This document shows, piece after piece, positions 8,099 through 16,436 of a stretch of 64,000 nucleotides of DNA. Position numbers and translations under genes: made by a program. This DNA comes from SG8-41 sp035649495 (GTDB taxonomy: Bacteria; Pseudomonadota; Gammaproteobacteria; Burkholderiales; SG8-41), in contig DASRJL010000107.1 in assembly GCA_035649495.1 (NCBI GenBank), forward strand, positions 1 to 64,000, read 5' to 3'. A model generated the notes under the pieces. That model made no database searches. It saw only the letters and a program-made list of their open reading frames with translations, and was not told where the DNA came from. Each line of letters starts with the position of its first letter. Position 1 is the first letter of the stretch.

Positions 8099-9022
8099 AC
8101 AGCGAGCGCAGCTCCTGCCGACAACTATCCCAACAAGCCCGGCCGCCTCATCCTGCCGTTCGGTCCCGGCGCCTCCACCGATGTCATCGGGCGCATGTTC
8201 GCGCAACGATTCGGCGAAGCGTGGGGGCAGACGCTGGTGGTCGATAACCGCCCGGGCGCCGCCGGAATCATAGGCACCGAGACGGCCGCGAGGGCGGCGC
8301 CCGACGGCCATACGATCCTCACCTACGGCATCAACCAGCCGATTACCGCCGGCCTTCACAGCAAGCTGCCGTACCACCATCTGCGCGATTTCACGCTGAT
8401 CTCGCTGTACGCCACGATGCCCAACATCCTGTGCATTACGCCGAGTCTCCCCGCCGCAAACGTCGGCGAGTTCGTCAAGCTCCTCAAGGCCAACCCCGGC
8501 AAGTTCAAGTACGCCTCGTCGGGAATCGGCGCCTCGCCGCATCTCACCATGGAATTGTTCAAGTCGATGACCGGCACCGACCTGATCCACGTCCCGTACA
8601 AGGTCGCAGCGCAGGGCTATCTCGACGTGATCAGCGGCCAGGTCCAGGGGTTTTTCTTCAATCTTCCCGGGCCGTTGCCCCACGTCAAGGCCGGACGCCT
8701 GCGCGCGCTCGCGGTCACTTCGGCGAAACGCGCCGAACAGGTGCCCAGCGTGCCCACCGTCATCGAGTCCGGCATACCGAACTTCGAAGTCACCGTGTGG
8801 CAGGGCTACGCCGTGCCGAAGGCCACGCCGCAGACGTACGTCACGAAGATACACACCGCAATGATGAAAGCGTTGGAATCGCCCGAGCTGCGCCAGCGTT
8901 TCTTCGACGCCGGCGTCGCGGCCGCGCCGTCGACGCCCGAAGCGTTCAGGAAGTTCGTGGAGGCCGAGACGGAAAGGTGGCAGAAGGTGATAACGATCTC
9001 CGGCGCGAAGCTGGAGCAGTAA
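8024..9022 (+). CDS. Bug-type periplasmic solute receptor with repeat-built signal peptide
   Basis: 332-residue TctC-family receptor, second of a coupled pair. GTG 8024 overlaps the upstream TGA; GTG 8039 is an alternative start one repeat unit later. The signal peptide is encoded by five tandem 15-bp units (8024-8098), giving the periodic pattern RLIT-VKLIT-AKLVT-ATLIT-AALAT before ASAAPADNYP. The mature part is ordinary: FGPGASTD, RPGAAGIIG, PDGHT, HVPYKVAAQGY (the usual KGG is replaced by KVA), and GIPNFEVTVWQGYAVPKATP. The two paired receptors are clearly diverged, so they probably bind different ligands. Confidence 0.9.
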   Translation: MRLITVKLITAKLVTATLITAALATTASAAPADNYPNKPGRLILPFGPGASTDVIGRMFAQRFGEAWGQTLVVDNRPGAAGIIGTETAARAAPDGHTILTYGINQPITAGLHSKLPYHHLRDFTLISLYATMPNILCITPSLPAANVGEFVKLLKANPGKFKYASSGIGASPHLTMELFKSMTGTDLIHVPYKVAAQGYLDVISGQVQGFFFNLPGPLPHVKAGRLRALAVTSAKRAEQVPSVPTVIESGIPNFEVTVWQGYAVPKATPQTYVTKIHTAMMKALESPELRQRFFDAGVAAAPSTPEAFRKFVEAETERWQKVITISGAKLEQ

Positions 9023-9040
9023 CGGCCTTGCGTGGAAGGA

Positions 9041-9120
9041 GTGACACGTGACAGGTGACACGTGACACGTTCGGTCTGATCGGCTGGTCCTTTCTGCACG
9101 AGTCACGGGTCACGAGTCAC
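9041..9120. repeat. Heptad array: direct units, spacer, inverted units
   Basis: Four 7-bp units (gtgacac, gtgacag, gtgacac, gtgacac; 9041-9068), a 31-bp spacer, then three inverted units (gagtcac, gggtcac, gagtcac; 9100-9120). The inverted block runs through the stop codon of the minus-strand MFS gene, whose last codons are therefore repeat sequence. The two blocks can pair into a hairpin and may act as a terminator between the two convergent genes. Confidence 0.8.
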
Positions 9121-10369
9121 CTCTTTGTCTCTGACGCAGCAACTGCACCCCGACCAGCAGCGCCGGTACGCCGCACACGATGAAGCCGATGCCGTAGCTA
9201 CCGGTCAGGTCGAGTAGACCCGAATACATGAGCGGCAGGGCCAGCGCGCCGACCTGGCCGAAGGAGAGCACGCCGCCCGTGACTCCACCGCGCATGCCAT
9301 CCGGCGCGGCGCGGGCGGTTTCGGCGAGCAGTATGCCGTGCCAGGAGAGCGCCGTGGCGCTCAAAACGCAGGCGATCAGGCCGACGAGCAGCGTCGGCCA
9401 GCCGGCGCCGCAAAGCGCGAGGAGCGCGACGCTCCCAGCCATGCCGAGGGCAAGCCCTGCCATGATCGTGCGCGGGGTGACGTGGGTGCTGCCGAGCCAG
9501 CCCCAGACGATGCGGCCGGGCACGGCAACTGCCACTGCCACGGAGAAGACGAAGCCCGCGGCCACAGGCGTGTAGCCGATCGTCGTCAGGTACACGACGA
9601 AATAGGCCGTCACCGTCGCCTGCAGACCGTTGAAAGCAAGGCACGCGTAGGACAGGGCGCGCAGGCCCGGCGTGGCGAGCACCGCGTTCAAGGTCGAACT
9701 GAAATCCGATAGCTGGAAAGTGCGCGACGGCACCCGGTCGTCATCGAACTTGACGCGCAGGGGCTGGAGCATGAGCACGAAGGCGGCGCATGCCACGGCG
9801 CTCAACAACATCGTGAAGCGCCAACCCTGCCATTCCGTCAACTGCGGCCCGAGCAACCCGGCCAGGAGCAGGCCGGCGGGCACCGCCGTCTGCTTGATGG
9901 AGAAAACAAGGGGCAGGTAGCGCGGCGAGGATACGCGGGAGAGCAGGTGCGAGCTGGCCGGTGTGGAGATGGACCCGCCGCTCCCGCAGATGATCGCGGA
10001 CAGGAAGAGAGCCAGCGGCGTTCCGAGCGCCATCACCGCGGTGCCGGCGGCCACCATGACGAGGGAGACCTGGCTCATGCGCATGGCGCCGTGGCGCACG
10101 ATGAAGCTGCCGCACCCGAGCTGCGCGACGAGAGAGGCGGCGGCCGTCACGCCGAAATAAATGCCGACCCATGTCGCATCGACGCGCAGGTCAGTGATGA
10201 TCGCCGGCGCGATCACGGCGGGCAGCGCTCTGCTCAGCGCGATGAACGTCTGCTGCACGAACATCGAGCCGAGGGCGAGATACAGAAGATTCACGAAGAT
10301 TCCGGGGCGTCGTTTTGCCGAAGCAACCACGACTTTAACAGCAAGAAGCCGTAGCGCACGCGAGAACAT
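9110..10369 (-). CDS. Major facilitator superfamily transporter
   Basis: 419-residue inner-membrane protein with about twelve hydrophobic segments in two halves of six; the central cytoplasmic loop (VKFDDDRVPSRTF) lies near residues 200-225. The loop between segments 2 and 3 is replaced by the weak motif GSFIVRHGAMR. Substrate class cannot be assigned; it may import an aromatic or organic acid, given the catabolic genes around it. Its 3' end lies within a heptad array. The N-terminal 25 residues are basic and could belong to an overlong start; ATG at the later SMFVQQ segment would be too short, so the first ATG was kept. Confidence 0.85.
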   Translation of the reverse strand: MFSRALRLLAVKVVVASAKRRPGIFVNLLYLALGSMFVQQTFIALSRALPAVIAPAIITDLRVDATWVGIYFGVTAAASLVAQLGCGSFIVRHGAMRMSQVSLVMVAAGTAVMALGTPLALFLSAIICGSGGSISTPASSHLLSRVSSPRYLPLVFSIKQTAVPAGLLLAGLLGPQLTEWQGWRFTMLLSAVACAAFVLMLQPLRVKFDDDRVPSRTFQLSDFSSTLNAVLATPGLRALSYACLAFNGLQATVTAYFVVYLTTIGYTPVAAGFVFSVAVAVAVPGRIVWGWLGSTHVTPRTIMAGLALGMAGSVALLALCGAGWPTLLVGLIACVLSATALSWHGILLAETARAAPDGMRGGVTGGVLSFGQVGALALPLMYSGLLDLTGSYGIGFIVCGVPALLVGVQLLRQRQRGDS

Positions 10370-10613
10370 GGATCGGCTGATGTGACGTTCTCACGACAAT
10401 CACCACGGAAACTGGAAGCGTCCCGGGTCGGCGATCAGGACGTGCCATCAAACTTTAGCTCTGGATTTCCCGGCGTCCCAGGCATCTCGACGGACGCCTT
10501 TCAGACTGTGTCGGTCTGTGTTCCTTGCGGTTGCCGTTGGCCTTGAGCAAGCTTTTGACACCACGGTGGAGCGCGCGCATCATCGCGGAAACCCTCACAC
10601 TCGGAGAGATACG

Positions 10614-11474
10614 ATGCCATACGCCACGGTGCGCGGTGTTGCGATCAATTACGAAATCGTCGGCACCAGGGGACCGTGGGTGACGCTGTCGCCCGGCGGG
10701 CGGCGGCCGGGCGATGCCGTGCGGTCCCTGTCAGAGCGGATTGCGGCGGCGGGTTACCGGGTGCTCCTCCACGATCGTCGCAACTGCGGCGCCTCCGACG
10801 TCATCATCGACGGCGACGAATCCGAATACGACATCTGGGCCGACGATCTGCACGCCCTGCTGGGCGAGCTTAACGCACTGCCCGCCCACGTCGGCGGCGC
10901 CTCCTCCGGCTGCCGCATGTCGATACTGTTCGCGCTGCGCCATCCGCACTCGGTGCGCTCGCTCCTCTTGTGGCGCGTGACCGGCGGGCACGTCGCGGCC
11001 GAGCGCCTGGCGCGCCAGTACTACACCGACTTCATCGAGCTTGCCGAGCGCGGCGGCATGGCGGCGGTGTGCGATTCGGAGTTTTTCCGCGAGCGCATTG
11101 CCGCGCGACGCGAAAACCGCGCGCGTCTGATGGCGATGGATACAGAGCGCTTCATCGCCGTGATGTCGCACTGGCGCGAGTATTTCGTCGCCGGCGCCGA
11201 CCAGCCGGTGATCGGCGCATCCGAAGCAGACTTGCACTCGATCCGCGTTCCGACCTGTATCGTCCCCGGCAACGACGTCGTCCACGCGCGCCGCGCCGGG
11301 GAGAACGTCGGCCGCCTGATGCCCGGCGGCGAGGTGCACGACATCATGCCGGCCGGTCCGGACGTCGACGAGATTCCGCTGGCCGAGTGGGAACGGCGTG
11401 AAGGTCAGCTCGCAGAAGTATTCGTCGATTTTCTCAAGCGCGCCGACACAACGAGCCAGAGAACGGCGGCGTAG
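10614..11474 (+). CDS. Alpha/beta hydrolase
   Basis: 286-residue alpha/beta-fold hydrolase, cytoplasmic. The nucleophile elbow GASSG places Ser near residue 97; VPGNDVVH and the downstream GGEVHDI are candidate acid and His regions. The start at ATG 10614 has GGAGAGAT upstream and matches the family N-terminus (RGVAINYEIVG). It is followed on the same strand by a creatininase-like gene and an alcohol dehydrogenase, so it may open a lactone or ester in that pathway. Resembles the paralog-like hydrolase at 48830, which has Cys as nucleophile instead. Confidence 0.85.
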   Translation: MPYATVRGVAINYEIVGTRGPWVTLSPGGRRPGDAVRSLSERIAAAGYRVLLHDRRNCGASDVIIDGDESEYDIWADDLHALLGELNALPAHVGGASSGCRMSILFALRHPHSVRSLLLWRVTGGHVAAERLARQYYTDFIELAERGGMAAVCDSEFFRERIAARRENRARLMAMDTERFIAVMSHWREYFVAGADQPVIGASEADLHSIRVPTCIVPGNDVVHARRAGENVGRLMPGGEVHDIMPAGPDVDEIPLAEWERREGQLAEVFVDFLKRADTTSQRTAA

Positions 11475-11490
11475 ATTCGGGGGCGGGTGG

Positions 11491-11518
11491 CTCGTTTCTC
11501 GTTGCCTGTTCTTCGTTT
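11491..11518. repeat. Degenerate heptad units in intergenic gap
   Basis: Four consecutive 7-bp units, ctcgttt, ctcgttg, cctgttc, ttcgttt, directly downstream of the hydrolase stop codon. No inverted block is evident here. Weaker than the other arrays. Confidence 0.45.
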
Positions 11519-11542
11519 CCCTTTTTTGTTACGCCCATGACG

Positions 11543-11567
11543 GGAAAAGGCTCGAGACGCCTTTTCC
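11543..11567. terminator. Perfect 9-bp stem hairpin between hydrolase and creatininase-like genes
   Basis: GGAAAAGGC, loop of 7 nt, GCCTTTTCC. There is no T tract on the downstream side, so it is either a factor-assisted terminator, an attenuator, or an mRNA-stabilising hairpin in a polycistronic message. Confidence 0.45.
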
Positions 11568-11603
11568 TGCGCTGCAGCCGAGTACTAAACCGGGGGACCT
11601 GAA

Positions 11604-12404
11604 ATGCGACGAGCCATCCTTATCCTCATGTTGCTGGCTCCCGGCCCGCTGCAGGCCGCCGACGTCCCTGCTACGGTATTCATCGAAGAGTTGACGTGGA
11701 CCGAGGTACGGGACGCGATCAAGGCGGGTAACACTACGATCATATTTCCGACGGGCGGTACCGAGCAGAACGGCCCGCACATGGTGCTCGGCAAGCACAA
11801 CTTCATCGTCAAGCATACCGCCGAGCAGATCGCGCGGAGACTTGGAAGGACGCTTGTCGCGCCGGTGCTCGCCTACGTTCCGGAGGGGGATATCGATCCG
11901 CCGACGGGTCACATGCAGTATCCGGGCACCATCACGCTGCCGCTGGAGCACTTCGTTAAGGTAACGGAATTCGCAGCGCGCAGCTTCCGGGTGAACGGCT
12001 TCAAAGACATCGTCCTGATCGGCGACAGCGGACCCAACCAGAAGGGCTTGCAGATCGCCGCGGAAATGTTGAACAAAGAGTGGGCGAACACGGGTGTCCG
12101 CGTGCACTTCATTCCCGACTACTACTACGAGGATAACGGCTTCAGACCATGGCTGATCTCTCAGGGAGAGACGAAAGAATCCATCGGTACTCATGCCGGC
12201 ATCTCGGACACGTCTCAGCTGATGGCGCTGAACCCGGGATGGATTCGATCGGACAAACTTGCGCCCGGTGGAGACCGCAAGGTGACCGGGGTGTCGGGCG
12301 ATCCTACGCGCGCGAGTGTGCCTTACGGCAAGCGGGGCCTGGAGTTCAAGATCGAGGCGGCTCTTGCGCAAATTCGAAAGTCGATGGCGACGAAAGACAG
12401 ATGA
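11604..12404 (+). CDS. Exported creatininase-family amidohydrolase
   Basis: 266-residue protein of the creatinine amidohydrolase family, in which a dinuclear metal centre hydrolyses cyclic amides or formamides. A cleavable signal peptide (MRRAILILMLLAPGPLQAAD) points to the periplasm, unusual because most family members are cytoplasmic. Visible metal-site motifs: PTGGTEQNGPHM (Glu and His), LIGDSGPNQKG (Asp), and GTHAGISDTS (His and, unusually, no Glu at the following position seen in creatininase HAGExET). 22 bp upstream of the alcohol dehydrogenase and likely co-transcribed. The altered HAG motif makes a different substrate or reaction possible. Confidence 0.8.
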   Translation: MRRAILILMLLAPGPLQAADVPATVFIEELTWTEVRDAIKAGNTTIIFPTGGTEQNGPHMVLGKHNFIVKHTAEQIARRLGRTLVAPVLAYVPEGDIDPPTGHMQYPGTITLPLEHFVKVTEFAARSFRVNGFKDIVLIGDSGPNQKGLQIAAEMLNKEWANTGVRVHFIPDYYYEDNGFRPWLISQGETKESIGTHAGISDTSQLMALNPGWIRSDKLAPGGDRKVTGVSGDPTRASVPYGKRGLEFKIEAALAQIRKSMATKDR

Positions 12405-12426
12405 CCACCAGAACGGAGAAAACAGA

Positions 12427-13524
12427 ATGAAGTTCAAGGCCGCGGTATTTCGCAAGGTGCACGAGCCGCTGACGATCGAAACTGTCGAGATGGACGAGCC
12501 GCGCGGGCGGGAGATCGTCGTGCGCACCGTCGCAACCGGCGTCTGCCATAGCGACCTGCACGTGGTGGACGGGCTGGGCCGCTATCCCGTGGACCGGCCC
12601 TTCGTATTGGGGCACGAGGGCGCCGGCGTGGTCGAAGCTGTGGGCGATGACGTCACCGCGGTGCGGGTCGGCGACCATGTCGTTGCGTGCCTGTCCGGCT
12701 TCTGCGGCACCTGTCCGCAATGCCTGAGCGGTCACCCCAATGTCTGCACCGGCGGGATCGTCACCCGCCCGGAGACCGGGACGCCGCGGCTGTCGCAGGA
12801 CGGCGGCCTGGTGCGCACGTTCGCGGGGATCGGCAGTTACGCCGAGAAGATGCTGCTGCACGAGAACTCCGTCGTGCGGATCGATGCCGACATACCCTTC
12901 GACCGTGCCGCGCTGGTGGGATGCGGCGTGCTGACCGGAGTAGGGGCCGCGTTACGGTCTTCCGGCATGCGCGCCGGCCAGACGGTGGCTGTATTCGGCG
13001 TGGGGGGCGTCGGGTTGTCTATCGTGCAGGGCGCGCGCCTGGGCGCCGCCCGGCAGATCATCGCGGTAGACCAGTTCGATTCCAAGCTGGAGATGGCGAA
13101 GGGCCTGGGTGCGACCCATACGGTCAACACGACCCAGGGCGATCCGGTGAAGGCGATCCGCGCGATGACCGGCGGGCTGGGCGTCGACCACGCGTTCGAG
13201 GCGGTTGGCAACGCGAAACTGTGTCGCCAGGCGATCGAGAGCCTGGCCGTGCGCGGCACCGCTACCATCGTAGGCGTGCTGCCACCGGACGCGACGATCG
13301 AGTTTCCCTGGCTGGCAATCCGGCCCGAGTGCAAGGTGCAGACCTCCCGCATGGGGTCGAATCAGTTCCGCACCGATATTCCGAACTACCTGGAGTTCTA
13401 TCGTCAGGGGCGGCTCGACCTGGACGGGATGATCAGCCGGCGCGGACGGCTGGGTGATATCAACGACGCGTTCCGCGCGATGAAGGCCGGGGAAGTGGCA
13501 CGGACGGTGTTGATGTTCGATTAG
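12427..13524 (+). CDS. Zinc-dependent alcohol dehydrogenase, class III-like
   Basis: 365-residue medium-chain dehydrogenase/reductase. Catalytic zinc ligands are seen in TGVCHSD (Cys), LGHEGAG (His-Glu) and LVGCGVLTG (Cys). The structural zinc loop with four Cys is present in GFCGTCPQCLSGHPNVC. The nucleotide-binding GVGGVGLS precedes an acidic AVDQFD, indicating NAD preference. Long-chain or aromatic alcohol oxidation is likely. ATG 12427 was chosen for its GGAG-like upstream site and family N-terminus. It follows the creatininase-like gene by 22 bp. Confidence 0.92.
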   Translation: MKFKAAVFRKVHEPLTIETVEMDEPRGREIVVRTVATGVCHSDLHVVDGLGRYPVDRPFVLGHEGAGVVEAVGDDVTAVRVGDHVVACLSGFCGTCPQCLSGHPNVCTGGIVTRPETGTPRLSQDGGLVRTFAGIGSYAEKMLLHENSVVRIDADIPFDRAALVGCGVLTGVGAALRSSGMRAGQTVAVFGVGGVGLSIVQGARLGAARQIIAVDQFDSKLEMAKGLGATHTVNTTQGDPVKAIRAMTGGLGVDHAFEAVGNAKLCRQAIESLAVRGTATIVGVLPPDATIEFPWLAIRPECKVQTSRMGSNQFRTDIPNYLEFYRQGRLDLDGMISRRGRLGDINDAFRAMKAGEVARTVLMFD

Positions 13525-13591
13525 GGCGGGTCGCTTCCATTACCGTTCGTCCAAAGTCATAAAGCAGGCGAGAATCCGCGTCGACTGAACT

Positions 13592-13610
13592 GCGGGGGTC
13601 TGACCCCCGC
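13592..13610. repeat. Palindrome GCGGGGGT-ctg-ACCCCCGC
   Basis: Perfect 8-bp arms with a 3-nt loop in the gap between the alcohol dehydrogenase and a small exported protein. Its core GGGGTCTGACCCC is the reverse complement of the palindrome at 24806-24818, so this is a dispersed motif. It could also serve as a terminator, but no T tract follows. Confidence 0.5.
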
Positions 13611-13794
13611 ATGTCCCTGAATTCGTGAGCGATTGCGCCGGGAATACGGTGATTTCCGGCCTTAGACATCCGGTTTCTGCTGAGAAATTGCGCCAGGGCG
13701 ATATTCTTCAGGCCCGACCCGAACTCGCATATCGGGGCTGGCCAAAACCGCAAATGGGTCGTAGGATATGCTGATTCAAAGAGGTAGACCGATC

Positions 13795-14142
13795 ATGAAA
13801 CGCACACTCGCGATCCTGACACCGTTCCTCATTGCGTGGTGCCCGCAGGCTTTCCCGCAAGACCCGCGGATTCCCACGGAAGTCTTTAAATGCAGCGATG
13901 GCGGCAAAGCCGTGTACCAGGATGGCCTGTGCGCCACTGGGCCGAGCAAGCCGCTCAAGACGTACGATGCCAGGGGGATCGAAATGCCGAAAGGGCGCGC
14001 CCCCGAGTATGCGCCGCCCGGACCGGCGCCAGTGGCGATAATCCCCTACACCCCTTCGAAGCCGCTGGGCAACAGCACGTTGTCGAACACCCCCAGCCAA
14101 TGCAGGACCGCGAACGGCTCCACCTGCCCTACTACTAATTGA
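13795..14142 (+). CDS. Small exported protein with DUF4124-like segment
   Basis: 115-residue protein with a signal peptide ending near CPQAFPQDP. The mature N-terminus FKCSDGGKAVYQDGLC resembles the DUF4124 pattern (YKCxDxxGxxxYxxxPC), a small domain found in many exported betaproteobacterial proteins of unknown role. The C-terminus is low in complexity, rich in Pro, Ser and Thr, with two further Cys. ATG 13795 was preferred over 13768 because it begins the signal peptide. Its stop overlaps the convergent FAD monooxygenase gene by 8 bp. Confidence 0.65.
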   Translation: MKRTLAILTPFLIAWCPQAFPQDPRIPTEVFKCSDGGKAVYQDGLCATGPSKPLKTYDARGIEMPKGRAPEYAPPGPAPVAIIPYTPSKPLGNSTLSNTPSQCRTANGSTCPTTN

Positions 14143-15346
14143 GTAAACGTTTTTCGAGTGCGCTGGGGTCGAAGTCGTAGAGCCAGCGCAACGCGTCGGG
14201 CGAGCGGTCACCGCCCCGCGCCCACTCCGCATCACGCGCCTCCTGTGCCGGTCCGTCCGGCAGGTGGAAGCGCGTTTTGTTCGCGCGCGACATTTCCTGA
14301 AGTCGCGTGACGCGCGGCCGGCGCACGTCTTCGTAGCGCCGCAGCGTCCCGGTCGGGTCGTCGGCGCCACCGGCAACCAGGCAGGCGGCGAGGGTGGCGC
14401 CATCCTCGATGGCTTGCGCCGCGCCCTGTCCCATGAACGGGTACATCGGGTGGCACGCGTCGCCGAGCAGGGTCGCGCGGCCGACCGACCAGCGCGGCAG
14501 CGGCTCACGATCGAACAGCGCCCACACGAAGCAGGTCTCGGCGGCGGCGATGATCCGCCGCACCTGGGGGTGCCAGCCTTCGAACGCGGCGAGCGCTCGC
14601 GCGACCGTGGCGCGATCGGTCCAGTCCTCGCGGTTCCAGGTGTCGTGCTCGGTCCAGCCGACGAAATTGAGCAGGCGTCCGCGCGAGACGAAGTAGTGCA
14701 CGAAATGCCCCCCGGGACCGACCCAGGACTGCGATCCGATCTCCAGTCCGAGGTCGGCGATGCGCTCGACGGGCACCAGGCCGCGGTAGGCGACGCAGCC
14801 GGCGAAGCGCGGCGCTTCCTCCCCGAGCAGCGCCGCCCGTACCGCCGAGTGGATGCCGTCGGCGCCGACCAGAACGTCGACGGCGATGCGCGCCCCGTTC
14901 TCGAAGCTGGCCTCGACGTGATCGCCCTTGTCGGCGAGCCCGACGAGACGGTGGCGGAGATGGATGCGCTCCGCCGGGAATCCCGAGGCGATGATCGAGA
15001 CCAGGTCGGCGCGATGCACGGTCAGGTGCGGCGCACCGTAGAGCTCCTCGCAGCGCGGGTTGAGCGGCGCCCTCTGCAGCGTGCGGCCATCCTGCCAGCG
15101 CCGCTGATGCGTGCTGGCCGGCCGTATGGCCTCGCGGTCGAGCGCGTCGCCCAGGCCGAGCCGATAGAGAATCCGCGCCGCGTTCGGCCCCATGTTGATG
15201 CCGCCGCCGACTTCGGTCAGCTCCGGGGCCTGCTCGTAGATGTCGACGTCGAACCCAGCCTGGCGCAGCGCGACGCCGGCGGTGAGGCCGCCGATACCAG
15301 CGCCGATGATGGCGATCTGTCTGGGTTTCGGGTCGGATCTGCGCAT
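14135..15346 (-). CDS. FAD-dependent aromatic hydroxylase, salicylate hydroxylase type
   Basis: 403-residue group A flavoprotein monooxygenase. The N-terminal GIGAGIGGLTAG dinucleotide fold, the central DVLVGADGIHSAVR (DG motif) and the C-terminal TLLGDACHPMYPFMGQGAAQ (GD motif) are all present and in order. It probably hydroxylates an aromatic acid with NAD(P)H and O2; 3-hydroxybenzoate 6-hydroxylase and salicylate hydroxylase are the closest named types I can recall. ATG 15346 was chosen at the start of the Rossmann region. Last gene of the long minus-strand catabolic operon, 67 bp after a Bug receptor. Confidence 0.9.
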   Translation of the reverse strand: MRRSDPKPRQIAIIGAGIGGLTAGVALRQAGFDVDIYEQAPELTEVGGGINMGPNAARILYRLGLGDALDREAIRPASTHQRRWQDGRTLQRAPLNPRCEELYGAPHLTVHRADLVSIIASGFPAERIHLRHRLVGLADKGDHVEASFENGARIAVDVLVGADGIHSAVRAALLGEEAPRFAGCVAYRGLVPVERIADLGLEIGSQSWVGPGGHFVHYFVSRGRLLNFVGWTEHDTWNREDWTDRATVARALAAFEGWHPQVRRIIAAAETCFVWALFDREPLPRWSVGRATLLGDACHPMYPFMGQGAAQAIEDGATLAACLVAGGADDPTGTLRRYEDVRRPRVTRLQEMSRANKTRFHLPDGPAQEARDAEWARGGDRSPDALRWLYDFDPSALEKRLLN

Positions 15347-15413
15347 CTTTGACGATCTGCGCCGCTGCGAGGAAACCGGGGCGGCAGGACTTGCGTCGGG
15401 TGTCTTCCGAGGC

Positions 15414-16388
15414 TCAGTTCGGCTTGACGCCGGCGTGCTTGACGGCTTCCCGCCACTTGCGCATTTCGGTCTCAATGTAAACGCGGGACTCGGGGTGCGG
15501 AATGAACGCCGGGTCGAAACCGCCCTCGGCGAGGCGGGTTTGCACCAGCGGCGTATCCATCGCCGTGCGCAGCGCAACAATCAGTTTCCTCCATATCGCT
15601 GCAGGCAAGGCTGCCGGCGCCGTGACAAAGCGGAAGGTGCCGGGATCGACGCTCGACAGTCCTACCTTGTCGAAGGTCGGAATGGCAGGCAGGGCACGGG
15701 AGGGACGGCTTCCAGTCACCCCCAGCGGGACCAGCGTCCCGGCCTGAATGTGGTGATTCACGGAGCCCGGCGTCGCGAAGGTGACGTCGGTGTGGCCGCC
15801 GAGTACGTCGATGACCGACGCACCCCCGCCCTTGAACGGGACGTGAACGAGATTGATTTTCGCGGCGGCCATGAACATCTCGCCCGTCAGGTACCCGGCC
15901 GTGCCCGGGCCGGACGAAGCGAGCTTGATCTGCCCGGGCTTGCTCTTTGCGAGCGCGACGAGTTCCGGCACCGTCCTGACCCTGAGACCGGGATGCGCCA
16001 CGAGCACCGTAGGCGATGTCGCGATGATCGCGACGAACACGAAATCACGCACGGAGTCGTATGGAAGTTTGGCAACCACGGCGGGCTGAATGACGAAAGC
16101 AGTGTCGAACAATCCCAGCGTATAGCCGTCCGCGACCGCGCTGGCGACCATCTGCGTTCCGATCAGGCTGCCGGCGCCGCCGCGATTGTCCACCACGATT
16201 TGTTGGCCCAGCAGTTCTGCCAGCCTGGGCGAAATGATCCGCGCTAGCACGTCGGTGCCGCCACCCGCTACGAACGGCACGATCAGGCGTATGGATTTCG
16301 TCGGGTAGTCGGCGGCCCGGGCGTGCACTGTCGGCAGCGTGCAGGCACATACGAGAGCGAGATGGAGCGCATTTCGCAGTGAAGTCAT
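15414..16388 (-). CDS. Bug-type periplasmic solute receptor
   Basis: 324-residue TctC-family receptor. ATG 16388 has GGAGGAAC upstream and starts a signal peptide ending at HARAADYP. Motifs: FVAGGGTD in the first binding loop, GGAGSLIG, HVPFKGGGAS, and a C-terminal KHAGVKPN. It lies between another receptor (46 bp upstream) and an FAD hydroxylase (67 bp downstream) on the same strand, so the ligand may be the aromatic acid or a relative. Confidence 0.92.
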   Translation of the reverse strand: MTSLRNALHLALVCACTLPTVHARAADYPTKSIRLIVPFVAGGGTDVLARIISPRLAELLGQQIVVDNRGGAGSLIGTQMVASAVADGYTLGLFDTAFVIQPAVVAKLPYDSVRDFVFVAIIATSPTVLVAHPGLRVRTVPELVALAKSKPGQIKLASSGPGTAGYLTGEMFMAAAKINLVHVPFKGGGASVIDVLGGHTDVTFATPGSVNHHIQAGTLVPLGVTGSRPSRALPAIPTFDKVGLSSVDPGTFRFVTAPAALPAAIWRKLIVALRTAMDTPLVQTRLAEGGFDPAFIPHPESRVYIETEMRKWREAVKHAGVKPN

Positions 16389-16415
16389 GAGCGATGTTCC
16401 TCCAAAGGAAAGCCC

Positions 16416-16436
16416 AGAACCTATGAAATAGGTTCT
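16416..16436. repeat. Perfect 8-bp palindrome AGAACCTA-tgaaa-TAGGTTCT
   Basis: Hairpin with a 5-nt loop between two receptor genes; its right arm contains the TAG stop codon of the upstream receptor (minus strand). No T tract; probably an operon-internal processing or stability hairpin. Confidence 0.5.
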
